This document shows, one piece after another, positions 33,627 through 42,312 of a stretch of DNA of 45,656 nt (position 1 is its first letter; each line of letters begins with the position of its first letter). The notes under the pieces were generated by a model. The model saw only the letters and a program-made list of their open reading frames with translations, did no database searches and was not told the DNA's origin. The DNA lies in the NCBI GenBank assembly GCA_041917755.1, contig JAYRWY010000008.1, positions 1 to 45,656 on the forward strand, read 5' to 3'. This DNA comes from RGZA01 sp041917755. GTDB lineage: Bacteria > Pseudomonadota > Alphaproteobacteria > UBA9219 > RGZA01. The translations under genes and the position numbers were made by a program.

Positions 33627-34655
33627 ATGCCTATGTCAACCGTCGTCTCATTCGATAGCAGTAAACGCAAATCACGCAGCGATGCCTTAAACGACCTCAC
33701 CGCCTTGGTGCAGGATGATTTGCAGGCTGTGAATGAAGTGATTATGCAGCGTATGCAGTCTCCCGTGGCACTTATTCCGCAATTGGCCGGGCATTTGATT
33801 GCGGCTGGCGGTAAACGCCTTCGTCCCGTGCTTACCCTTGCGGCATCACGCCTGTGTGGATATGACGGCACGCGGCACCGCAAACTAGCTGCATGTGTGG
33901 AATTTATTCATACCGCTACCTTGCTTCATGATGATGTGGTGGATGATAGCAATCTTCGTCGCGGTGAACCCGCCGCCAATACCCTGTTTGGCAATAAACC
34001 AACTGTGTTAGTTGGTGATTTTTTATTCAGTCGTGCGTTTCAATTGATGACCGAAGATGGGTCATTGGATGTATTGCGTATTTTATCAAATGCGTCAGCT
34101 ATCATCGCGGAAGGCGAAGTCTTACAACTAACCACCAGCAATGACGTACGCACCAGTGAACAGGCGTATTTAGAAGTTATTCGCGCCAAAACAGCCGAGT
34201 TGTTTGCTGCCGCATGCCGTATTGGCGCGGTTGTTTCAAACCGCCCGGGCCCTGAAGAAGAAGCGTTGCGCACCTTTGGCCTTAACCTTGGCCTGGCGTT
34301 TCAGATTATTGATGATGTGCTCGATTATTCAGCCGAACAGGCACGCCTTGGCAAATCCATTGGCGATGATTTCCGCGAAGGGAAGATTACCCTGCCTGTT
34401 ATTCTTGCCTATAACCGTGGCGGTGAGGCCGAACGGTTCTTCTGGCGCCGAACATTGGAAGATTTAGAGCAACAAGACGGCGATTTGGAAAAGGCCATTG
34501 ATTTGTTAGTAAAAAGCCAAGCCATGAAAGATGCCGCCGATCGCGCCCGCCATTATGGCGCAATTGCCCGTGATGCGCTGGGGCTTTTCCCGGAACATCC
34601 GATTAAATCGGCGTTATTATCGGTCGTAGATTTCACGTTGGAGCGTGAATACTAG
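33627..34655 (+). CDS. ispB: Polyprenyl diphosphate synthase (IspB/octaprenyl type)
   Basis: The enzyme lengthens isoprenoid diphosphates, giving the side chain of ubiquinone. The two Asp-rich motifs are intact: LLHDDVVDD (residues 99-107) and FQIIDDVLD (225-233). A conserved GGKRLRP (61-67) is present. The 342-residue length fits octaprenyl/decaprenyl synthases. MPMSTV gives two possible starts (33627 or 33633). Chain length is not readable with certainty. Confidence 0.92.
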   Translation: MPMSTVVSFDSSKRKSRSDALNDLTALVQDDLQAVNEVIMQRMQSPVALIPQLAGHLIAAGGKRLRPVLTLAASRLCGYDGTRHRKLAACVEFIHTATLLHDDVVDDSNLRRGEPAANTLFGNKPTVLVGDFLFSRAFQLMTEDGSLDVLRILSNASAIIAEGEVLQLTTSNDVRTSEQAYLEVIRAKTAELFAAACRIGAVVSNRPGPEEEALRTFGLNLGLAFQIIDDVLDYSAEQARLGKSIGDDFREGKITLPVILAYNRGGEAERFFWRRTLEDLEQQDGDLEKAIDLLVKSQAMKDAADRARHYGAIARDALGLFPEHPIKSALLSVVDFTLEREY

Positions 34656-34735
34656 AATCTATTGGTTTTTCCGAGCCTTGCGTAACCTACCATTTCCGCT
34701 AACCTTCAGAAAAACGCCTTTTCTGAAAGTTCCCC

Positions 34736-35737
34736 ATGGATCCGACCCTTACCGCATTACTCCCCGATTATCTGACTGCTGATTGGATGGGGCATCCCGT
34801 ATGGCTGTGGCTTAACTTTCTGCTGACAGTACTTAGCATTCTTGCCTATGACCTTGGTGCATTCAGCAAAAGACCCAAAGCCGCACCTACGGTAAAGCAA
34901 AGCCTTATCAATACCGTTTTGTATATCAGCATCGCGGCGGCATTTGGTTGGTTCACCTGGACGGATTTAGGGCCGAAAGCCGGAATGGAATTTTTCACCG
35001 GCTATGCAATGGAGCTGAGCTTATCCATTGATAATATTTTTGTAATCTCCCTCATCTTCACCACGCTTGGTATACCGCAACAATACCGTCACCGCGTTTT
35101 GCTGTGGGGTATTATCGGCGTGTTACTGCTACGCGGCATTATGATTGGCCTTGGCGCGGCATTGATTACACAATTTAGCTGGGTGCTGCTTATTTTTGGT
35201 GTGTTCTTGCTCTACACCGGCTTCAAAATGCTGTTTGTTGAAAACGAACATAAAGACATGAAGGAAAGCAAGCTGTTGAAGTGGATGCAAAACCATCTGC
35301 CCATCAGCGAGGAATTGCACAAGGAACGCTTCTTTGTTCGCCTGCCCCACCCGCAAAATCCTGCCAAAAAAGCCACCTTTATCACGCCATTATTCGTGGC
35401 GTTGGTGATGGTTGAAATTGCAGATTTGGTATTTGCAGTGGATAGTGTTCCGGCTGTCTTCGCGGTAACCCAAGACCCCTATATCGTATACACCAGCAAT
35501 ATTTTCGCGATTATCGGGCTACGTTCACTGTTCTTCTTGCTTGAAGATATGGTGCACCGCTTTGAATATCTATCCAAGGCCCTTGCCTTCATCCTTATCT
35601 TCATTGGCGGTAAAATTTGTGCGGCAGAATTGTTTCATTACAAAATGCCAACTGAAATCAGTCTCACGGTAGTCCTGACGTTGATTGCCAGCGGCGTAAT
35701 GATTTCGCTGCTAAAGACGCGCGGGAAGAAGAACTAA
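34736..35737 (+). CDS. TerC-family integral membrane protein
   Basis: A 333-residue polytopic protein of the TerC family, linked to tellurium resistance and metal (Mn2+) export. The signature segments are FTGYAMELSLSIDNIFVISLIF and VEIADLVFAVDSVPAVFAVTQD, with acidic residues in the membrane that are characteristic. Its stop overlaps the minus-strand receptor-like gene by 4 bases. The family is sure; the transported metal is not. Confidence 0.93.
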   Translation: MDPTLTALLPDYLTADWMGHPVWLWLNFLLTVLSILAYDLGAFSKRPKAAPTVKQSLINTVLYISIAAAFGWFTWTDLGPKAGMEFFTGYAMELSLSIDNIFVISLIFTTLGIPQQYRHRVLLWGIIGVLLLRGIMIGLGAALITQFSWVLLIFGVFLLYTGFKMLFVENEHKDMKESKLLKWMQNHLPISEELHKERFFVRLPHPQNPAKKATFITPLFVALVMVEIADLVFAVDSVPAVFAVTQDPYIVYTSNIFAIIGLRSLFFLLEDMVHRFEYLSKALAFILIFIGGKICAAELFHYKMPTEISLTVVLTLIASGVMISLLKTRGKKN

Positions 35738-37287
35738 GCCGCGCCGCCGGAAATCAGCTTGAATTGTTTGCCCATCGGCAAATCAGCCAGATCATCGATT
35801 TCTTCTTCGGTCATGGCTTGAATTTGCGTGATTTGTTCTTCCAGCGCGGCAACTTTTTCGACTAATTCGGGGAGTTGGTTGAGTAAAGCCGAGCGGTCAT
35901 CAAATAACTGCACATTTTGTTGCTGTTGGATATGCAAGCTGTTCTTGATGGTTTCCAACGCGTTCATGCTGCCCATCTTGATTTGCTGTAATTCAACTGA
36001 TTGCTTTTCAAAATCCTGCTGTGCGTAGCGGAATTGGCTGAGCACCATAGCCATTTTACCGGTAATGCCGGCTGCCGTGGTGGCAAGGCTGCGGATTTGT
36101 TCGGAGATTTTGGCATTCTTGTCATCTGATACGATCATACCGGAATGGGCCTGTAACTTGGCAAGCTCTATGGTCACGTTAAGGGCAACGACGTTGCCAT
36201 CCGTTGCCAGACCCTGCATGCCCTGCATCAGCTCACCAATTGAATCCACAAACTGTTTGGTTTGGTCATTGACGTGAGAAATACGGCCCAGCGACATGGC
36301 AATGCGTTCGCCCTGTGTCGCCAAGGCTTCCAGTTCTTTCTGGCTGATATCCATGCGCACCGGCTGCGGCATGGTGTTGTCGACGTGGCGGTGCAAAACC
36401 TCCATGTCTTTCTTTAGCTCTTCGCTTTCCTGATGCAAACGGTTCAAACGGTTGATAAGTGCGAGCGTGGCAAGTGAGCGGGCCTCAAGGATACGTTTAC
36501 GGGTTTCGGCGATTTCATCTGCGCTTGGGGTTTTGGCGGCGACGGCTTGGGCCTTTTCGGTTTCCAGAACTTTAATTTTCTCGACGAACTTGTGCAGAAT
36601 GGTGGAGCGAAGGGTAAGGATGATGGCCATGCCCAATGCAGTAAGCCCCACAAGCAACAAAATAATCATCACCGACTGTTGGCGCACAAATTGGAAATGT
36701 TCATCGCCAAATTTCTGGCGCGAATTAATAAGATTGTTGAGCGATGCCTGTGCTGTACGCAGCGCGGGGTCTACTTCATCTTGTAGAATGTTGCGCGCTT
36801 TGTTGGCGTTACCTTCTTCTACTGCTGTTTCCAATGCTTTATCCGTTAGCACCAGAAATTGCATGATGTTATAGCGAATGGCTTCAATCGCTGTGCCAGC
36901 AGTGCCCGAGGTGCTGAGCATCGCCAGATTGCCAAGATTTTGTGTGATGTCTTCGCGGGTTTTGTTGGATTGACGTTCCTTCAGCAACATGCGGTTAAAA
37001 TCCTGCTGCAACAGGAAGTCATAGGTAAGCATTGAGAAGGATGCGATTTCTTCTTTCAAATTTACCGCCAACACCAATGCGCGGTCATCCTTGTTTTGAA
37101 ATTGCACCGATAAATCGGTTATGCGCCACAACCCCCACACGGAAAATACCGTGGATGCAATACCCAGAAAACCGAGAAACCATAACATCATCACCGGCGT
37201 GATGGGCTTATGCTTTGGTTTGACCGTCTGTCCTGCGTTGGGCGGTAATTGTGAATTAACTTCAGGATTTAGCTCAGTGGTGGTCAT
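35734..37287 (-). CDS. Membrane-bound chemoreceptor-like protein with degenerate signalling region
   Basis: 517 residues. Membrane helices lie at about 32-54 and 206-226, enclosing an alpha-helical periplasmic domain of four-helix-bundle type (about 60-205). The cytoplasmic part is coiled coil; residues 360-400 (ATDGNVVALNVTIELAKLQ, then SEQIRSLATT) resemble the MCP signalling hairpin, but the usual ALNAAIEAARAGE tip is altered. The HAMP region is not obvious. I start at MTTTEL (AGGA upstream). It probably senses something, but CheW/CheA coupling is doubtful. Confidence 0.72.
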   Translation of the reverse strand: MTTTELNPEVNSQLPPNAGQTVKPKHKPITPVMMLWFLGFLGIASTVFSVWGLWRITDLSVQFQNKDDRALVLAVNLKEEIASFSMLTYDFLLQQDFNRMLLKERQSNKTREDITQNLGNLAMLSTSGTAGTAIEAIRYNIMQFLVLTDKALETAVEEGNANKARNILQDEVDPALRTAQASLNNLINSRQKFGDEHFQFVRQQSVMIILLLVGLTALGMAIILTLRSTILHKFVEKIKVLETEKAQAVAAKTPSADEIAETRKRILEARSLATLALINRLNRLHQESEELKKDMEVLHRHVDNTMPQPVRMDISQKELEALATQGERIAMSLGRISHVNDQTKQFVDSIGELMQGMQGLATDGNVVALNVTIELAKLQAHSGMIVSDDKNAKISEQIRSLATTAAGITGKMAMVLSQFRYAQQDFEKQSVELQQIKMGSMNALETIKNSLHIQQQQNVQLFDDRSALLNQLPELVEKVAALEEQITQIQAMTEEEIDDLADLPMGKQFKLISGGAA

Positions 37288-37356
37288 GGGCTGGGGTCCT
37301 TCGTGATACCAAAAACATAAATACATGCACCAAAGATCGGCGCAGCAATGGAAGTA

Positions 37357-37380
37357 ACCCGGCCACAAAAGCAGCCGGGT
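37357..37380 (-). terminator. Hairpin behind the PPDK stop, weak terminator candidate
   Basis: ACCCGGC (37357-37363) and GCCGGGT (37374-37380) form a perfect 7-bp stem a few bases past the PPDK stop. There is no T run after it, so termination would be weak or factor-dependent. The receptor-like gene begins about 70 bases later on the same strand. Confidence 0.45.
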
Positions 37381-37386
37381 CTTAGA

Positions 37387-40074
37387 TTATTCGGCAGCTT
37401 TAGCGGCAAGTGCCTGTTGGCGTAGAGCAGCCTGTGCAGCAGCTAGACGCGCAATGGGCACGCGGTAAGGTGAGCATGACACGTAATCAAGCCCCGCATT
37501 TTCACAAAAACCGATACTGTCGGGATCACCGCCATGTTCACCACAAATGCCAAGCTTGAGGCCGGCACGGGTGCGACGACCGCGTTCCACAGCAATACGA
37601 ATAAGTTCGCCAACGCCCTGTTGATCAAGGGAAGCAAACGGATCACGTTCCATAATGCCCAGACGTGAATAATCCGGCAGGAAGTTGCCCGCATCATCGC
37701 GGCTGATACCAAGGGTGGTTTGTGTCAAATCGTTGGTTCCAAAGCTGAAGAATTCGGCACTTTCGGCGATTTGGCCTGCCATCAAGGCGGCACGCGGCAG
37801 CTCAATCATGGTGCCAACCAGATAATTCACCTTCACACCGTATTTCTTAGCGGCTTTTTCTGCTTCAGCATCCACTACTTCCTTCAGGATGGTAAATTCC
37901 TTTTTCGAGAAAATCAGCGGTAGCATCACTTCAGGGAATACGGCCTGCCCTGCTTTTTGAACTTCGGCAGCAGCTTCGAAAATAGCACGCGCCTGCATTT
38001 CATAAATTTCAGGATAGGTAATACCAAGGCGGCAACCACGATGGCCTAGCATCGGGTTGGATTCATGCAATTGCTGCGCACGCACCTTAATCTTGGCTAA
38101 ATCGGTGCCCGCACCCTTTGCCACTTCTTCCATTTCCTGATCAGATTTCGGCAAGAATTCATGCAATGGCGGATCAAGCAAACGAATGGTGACAGGTAAG
38201 CCAGCCATGATGGTGAAGATTTCAACGAAGTCTTTTTTCTGCATCGGCTCAATCTTTGCCAAAGCGGCACGGCGGCCTGCCTCGTCATCTGCAATAATCA
38301 TTTCACGAACAGCAACGATGCGTTCAGCATCAAAGAACATGTGTTCTGTGCGGCATAGACCGATACCTTCCGCGCCGAATTGACGAGCCGTGCGGGTATC
38401 CAATGGTGTTTCAGCATTGGTGCGCACTTTCATACGGCGATATTTATCAGCCCAACCCATGAGAGTTGCAAAGTCGCCCGACAATTCTGGTTGAACCGTT
38501 GGCACTTGGCCGAGCATTAATTCGCCTGTTGAACCATCAATGGTAACAACTTCACCGGCTTTAATTACGGTTTTGCCGATGGTCATCATTTCCTTGGCAT
38601 AATCAATGTGAACGGAACCCGCACCTGCTACACAGGCACGACCCATACCGCGCGCAACAACTGCTGCGTGGCTGGTCATACCGCCACGGCTGGTAAGAAT
38701 GCCTTTTGCGGCATGCATGCCGTGAATATCTTCTGGGCTGGTTTCAATGCGGCACAAAATAACCGCTGCGCCCTTGGATGCTAATTCTTCAGCTTTATCC
38801 GCGCTGAATACCACTTGGCCGGATGCAGCACCAGGTGATGCTGGAAGGCCTTTGGCAACAACCTGACGTTTAACCTTGGGGTCAAGCGTTGGGTGCAAGA
38901 GCTGGTCAAGGGATGATGGCTCCACACGTTGTACGGCGGTTGCCTGGTCAATGAGGCCTTCGGCAACTAAATCAACCGCAACTTTTAATGCGGCCTTTGC
39001 GGTGCGCTTGGCATTACGGGTTTGCAACATGAATAGCACGCCTTTTTCAACCGTGAATTCGATGTCCTGCATGTCCTTGTAGTGCTTTTCCAATTTTTCG
39101 CACACTGCGATGAATTGTTTGAATACAGCCGGCATTACTTCTTCCATGGCTGGCAAATCCGAACCGCTGGCTTGCTTACCTTGAATGGTGATGCTTTGTG
39201 GTGTGCGAATACCAGCCACCACGTCTTCGCCTTGTGCATTCACAAGGTATTCACCGTAGAATAGTTTTTCGCCCGTGGATGGGTTGCGGGTAAAGGCAAC
39301 GCCCGTTGCACAATCTTGGCCCATATTACCAAACACCATGGATTGGACGTTAACCGCAGTACCCCAATCGGCTGGAATATTATGCAGTTTGCGATACGTC
39401 ACGGCGCGTTGGTTCATCCATGAATTGAACACGGCAGCAATGGCGCCCCAAATTTGTTCCTGTGCGTCTTGCGGGAATGGTTTGCCGGTTTGTGCCAGCA
39501 CAACTTTCTTGTAACCTTCAATGACTTCTTGCCAATCTTGCGCCGACAATTCGGTATCCAGCTTTACGCCGCGCTTGGATTTTTGTTCTTCAATCACTTC
39601 TTCAAAGTGATGGTATTCAACATTGAGCACAACGCCCGAATACATCTGGATAAAACGGCGATAGCTATCATAGGCAAAACGGTCATCCCCGCTTTGTGCC
39701 TTTAATCCCTGTACTGTGATGTCATTCAAACCAAGATTTAAAACCGTATCCATCATGCCGGGCATGGAAGCACGCGCGCCAGAACGCACGGAAACCAGCA
39801 ATGGATTTTTTGCATCACCAAATTTTTTGCCCATGCGCTTTTCAATGAGCGCCAAGGATTCATCAACCTGTGCTTTCAGTTCAGCGGGATATTTGCGACC
39901 GTTTGCGTAATAATGGACACAGACTTCGGTGGTAATCGTGAAACCCGGCGGCACTGGCAGTGCAAGATTGGTCATTTCTGCCAAGTTTGCGCCCTTTCCA
40001 CCCAACAGGTTTTTCATATCTGCGCGGCCTTCGGCCTTTCCATCACCAAAGCTATAAACCCATTTATTAGCCAT
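37387..40074 (-). CDS. ppdK: Pyruvate phosphate dikinase
   Basis: PPDK interconverts pyruvate, ATP and Pi with PEP, AMP and PPi. The 895-residue protein has the N-terminal ATP-grasp part (LLGGKGANLAEM, SVRSGARASMPGMMDT), the phosphohistidine domain with His469 in RGGMTSHAAVVARG, and the C-terminal PEP/pyruvate domain with ICGEHGGDPDS. I start at MANKW (40074), where AAGGGG lies about 9 bases upstream, rather than at 40146. It would help make PEP or run glycolysis reversibly. Confidence 0.96.
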   Translation of the reverse strand: MANKWVYSFGDGKAEGRADMKNLLGGKGANLAEMTNLALPVPPGFTITTEVCVHYYANGRKYPAELKAQVDESLALIEKRMGKKFGDAKNPLLVSVRSGARASMPGMMDTVLNLGLNDITVQGLKAQSGDDRFAYDSYRRFIQMYSGVVLNVEYHHFEEVIEEQKSKRGVKLDTELSAQDWQEVIEGYKKVVLAQTGKPFPQDAQEQIWGAIAAVFNSWMNQRAVTYRKLHNIPADWGTAVNVQSMVFGNMGQDCATGVAFTRNPSTGEKLFYGEYLVNAQGEDVVAGIRTPQSITIQGKQASGSDLPAMEEVMPAVFKQFIAVCEKLEKHYKDMQDIEFTVEKGVLFMLQTRNAKRTAKAALKVAVDLVAEGLIDQATAVQRVEPSSLDQLLHPTLDPKVKRQVVAKGLPASPGAASGQVVFSADKAEELASKGAAVILCRIETSPEDIHGMHAAKGILTSRGGMTSHAAVVARGMGRACVAGAGSVHIDYAKEMMTIGKTVIKAGEVVTIDGSTGELMLGQVPTVQPELSGDFATLMGWADKYRRMKVRTNAETPLDTRTARQFGAEGIGLCRTEHMFFDAERIVAVREMIIADDEAGRRAALAKIEPMQKKDFVEIFTIMAGLPVTIRLLDPPLHEFLPKSDQEMEEVAKGAGTDLAKIKVRAQQLHESNPMLGHRGCRLGITYPEIYEMQARAIFEAAAEVQKAGQAVFPEVMLPLIFSKKEFTILKEVVDAEAEKAAKKYGVKVNYLVGTMIELPRAALMAGQIAESAEFFSFGTNDLTQTTLGISRDDAGNFLPDYSRLGIMERDPFASLDQQGVGELIRIAVERGRRTRAGLKLGICGEHGGDPDSIGFCENAGLDYVSCSPYRVPIARLAAAQAALRQQALAAKAAE

Positions 40075-40318
40075 AAAATATCCCCTTAGGTGGTGCATCA
40101 CACGGAGTAGAAATGCGTGTGCAAAGGGAACACAAAACACCCTCAAGAATCAACCACTTTCCGAAGTTTTCCACAGGTGAAACGCTTATAAAAATTCACA
40201 TTTTTGACAAACTCAGCCAAATCAACCGGATACGCATAACCATTCCTTGTTTGCTTGTTGAAGCCTTTTATAGAATGCTGAAAAAGTCTATGATCATCCA
40301 TCTAGCATTGATTGCCTT

Positions 40319-41308
40319 ATGAACCAGCCAAAACTGTCCAACTCATCAACAAATGCACTACATCATGAGGTTTTTGATGAGTTTCAGCCCTATTCAGGGC
40401 CAGTAAAGGCTGACTTTAATGTGGACTGGCTTGGTACAGTCACTCACAAATCTGCAATCGTTTGGGATTTTCCATCTCATGACCGGAACGAACAGACAGA
40501 TCTTCCAGTAAAGGACGAAGAATACTTTGAATGGATCGATATCTTACAATCTGTAACGGAGGCTGCTCACAGTTACACGATTGTCGAGCTTGGCGCGGGT
40601 TATGGCCGCTGGGCTGCCTGCGGCATTATGGCCGCGCGCAGTTTGGATATAAAAAACTGCAAGGCTGTTTTGGTTGAAGCAGAGCCAAAGCACATCGAAT
40701 GGGCGCATCAGCATATGGCGAACAACCATATCTCTCCTGCCGAATACAAGCTGCAAGAAGTCGCGGTGGGCGGTAAGTATGATAAAATACTATTTTGGGT
40801 TTCCTACCCGCATGAAAACGGCATCCATACGCCGCAGGATTGGTACGGGCAATCCATCGTTCAAAATGACATACAGAAATTCGCGCGGGCGACTGACCGA
40901 AATTATATGGGCAAAAAGATTATGGATTTGAGCAGCGGTGCGGCCGCGATTGAGGTGGATATGGTTCCGCTTTCAAACGTGCTGGCTGATTTATCTTTTG
41001 TTGATTTAATTGATATGGATGTACAAGGCGCAGAAGCGGATGTGATTGAAAACGGCATAGATGTCCTTAATCAAAAAGTACGCCGTGTTCATATTGGCAC
41101 ACATAATCACGAGGTTGAAGACCGCATCCGCAAGGTAATGACCAAGCATGGATGGGCTAATATCTGGGATTTTGCCTGCCATGGTGAACGGGACACCCCC
41201 TTTGGACGGATCGTATTTCAAGACGGTGTGCAGTCATGGCTTAACCCGCGTTTACCAAGCCAGAGCAATAAACCCATAGAACCGCCTGCGGGGATTAAGC
41301 TCTTTTAA
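40319..41308 (+). CDS. FkbM-type SAM-dependent methyltransferase
   Basis: 329 residues. Motif I VELGAGYGRW (89-98) and an acidic post-I VEAEPKHIEWA are followed by VDLIDMDVQGAEADVIENG, the FkbM-like Asp/Gly/Glu element. No membrane segment or signal peptide. Members often methylate sugars or glycan chains. The start ATG is the first in the frame, without a clear ribosome site. It is divergent from ppdK. Confidence 0.82.
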   Translation: MNQPKLSNSSTNALHHEVFDEFQPYSGPVKADFNVDWLGTVTHKSAIVWDFPSHDRNEQTDLPVKDEEYFEWIDILQSVTEAAHSYTIVELGAGYGRWAACGIMAARSLDIKNCKAVLVEAEPKHIEWAHQHMANNHISPAEYKLQEVAVGGKYDKILFWVSYPHENGIHTPQDWYGQSIVQNDIQKFARATDRNYMGKKIMDLSSGAAAIEVDMVPLSNVLADLSFVDLIDMDVQGAEADVIENGIDVLNQKVRRVHIGTHNHEVEDRIRKVMTKHGWANIWDFACHGERDTPFGRIVFQDGVQSWLNPRLPSQSNKPIEPPAGIKLF

Positions 41309-41361
41309 AATCAAATCGATTTATGATTGTCGAAAGTATTTTGATTTCATAGCTTTAGCCG

Positions 41362-42312
41362 ATGATTTTACAGCCATTTGCACAGACCCTTCGCAAAACA
41401 CTTGGCAAGACGGCCAGTGACTATTTGCACGTGCATATTTCCGGCAATGAAACCCTTGGGTTTATTCATGTTGCCAATGCCGCATTGTTTTTGGGTGCAA
41501 CTAACCCATTGCTAAGCGACATCGTGCATTTCCGTAACAACAGCATGGTAGTGGCACATGGCGCACGTAATGCTGGAGAGGTTACCGATGCCCTTGAGCA
41601 AATTTCAAAATTTTTGATTGAACGCGAAGCCATCAAACCAAGCGACGAGTTGCTGCGCGTGTCTCCAGAATGGGTTGATGAACCATGGGATGCCATACGC
41701 GATGTCACCCCAGTTTGTAATGTCAGATTAGCACGGTTTTTGGGTTTGCCGCAGGTTAGTTCAGGCCTTGTTACCCGATGTGATGAGACCAACACGTTTA
41801 AATTATCACAGCGCGCCGAAGGTAAAGCCAGCGGCCAATATGATTTAATCGCGATGGGCAAGAACGAAGCGCATCTGAACGGCCTTGCTAACATGCTCAA
41901 GGAAACCCAAGAAGAAACAGGCCAATTACCCATCTTGCAAACTGGTCATCCACAGGAGCTGAAATATCTGGGCACGGTCAATATCCTCACCACCCATGAC
42001 CGCTGCGTATTCCAACGGCAAATTCGGGTGCATACCGGCGGGCTTGAAAATGATGCCGTGCTGACAGATGAAGTATCGGCGCATTTATCCTTATGCAAAA
42101 ACGGATTGATTGAACCGCCCAAAGGCGTGGTGCTGCAAAGCCATGTGCCTCCAGTCATTGGATATGTATTGGCGCATGACCTCAACCATCAGCCTTACAT
42201 CAATTTAGCAGAGAGACCGATTAAGCCACATGCACGCGGCAGCCTAGGCAATATCAAGGCGCGTTTTGTGCCCTACCCCTACGATCCAAAACAATTCTAT
42301 GATATCAGCTAA
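41362..42312 (+). CDS. Nudix-like protein of the DUF4743-type arrangement
   Basis: 316 residues. An N-terminal domain of unclear type (about 1-140) precedes a Nudix-like region. Box residues: Gly166, then Lys180-Glu181, Glu184, Glu185 and Gly187 (KETQEETG) align with G-x5-E-x7-REUxEExG, with the first Glu replaced by Leu172 and Arg by Lys. The flanking RAEGK and KYLGTVN-type segments resemble DUF4743 Nudix proteins. It may hydrolyse a nucleotide derivative. Its stop overlaps the convergent glycyl-tRNA synthetase stop by 4 bases. Confidence 0.6.
   Translation: MILQPFAQTLRKTLGKTASDYLHVHISGNETLGFIHVANAALFLGATNPLLSDIVHFRNNSMVVAHGARNAGEVTDALEQISKFLIEREAIKPSDELLRVSPEWVDEPWDAIRDVTPVCNVRLARFLGLPQVSSGLVTRCDETNTFKLSQRAEGKASGQYDLIAMGKNEAHLNGLANMLKETQEETGQLPILQTGHPQELKYLGTVNILTTHDRCVFQRQIRVHTGGLENDAVLTDEVSAHLSLCKNGLIEPPKGVVLQSHVPPVIGYVLAHDLNHQPYINLAERPIKPHARGSLGNIKARFVPYPYDPKQFYDIS

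Noticed and set aside
36452..36874. 140-codon plus-strand frame inside the receptor-like gene
   Set aside because: It is an antisense shadow of a long coiled-coil coding region, with Ser/Arg/Cys-rich composition.
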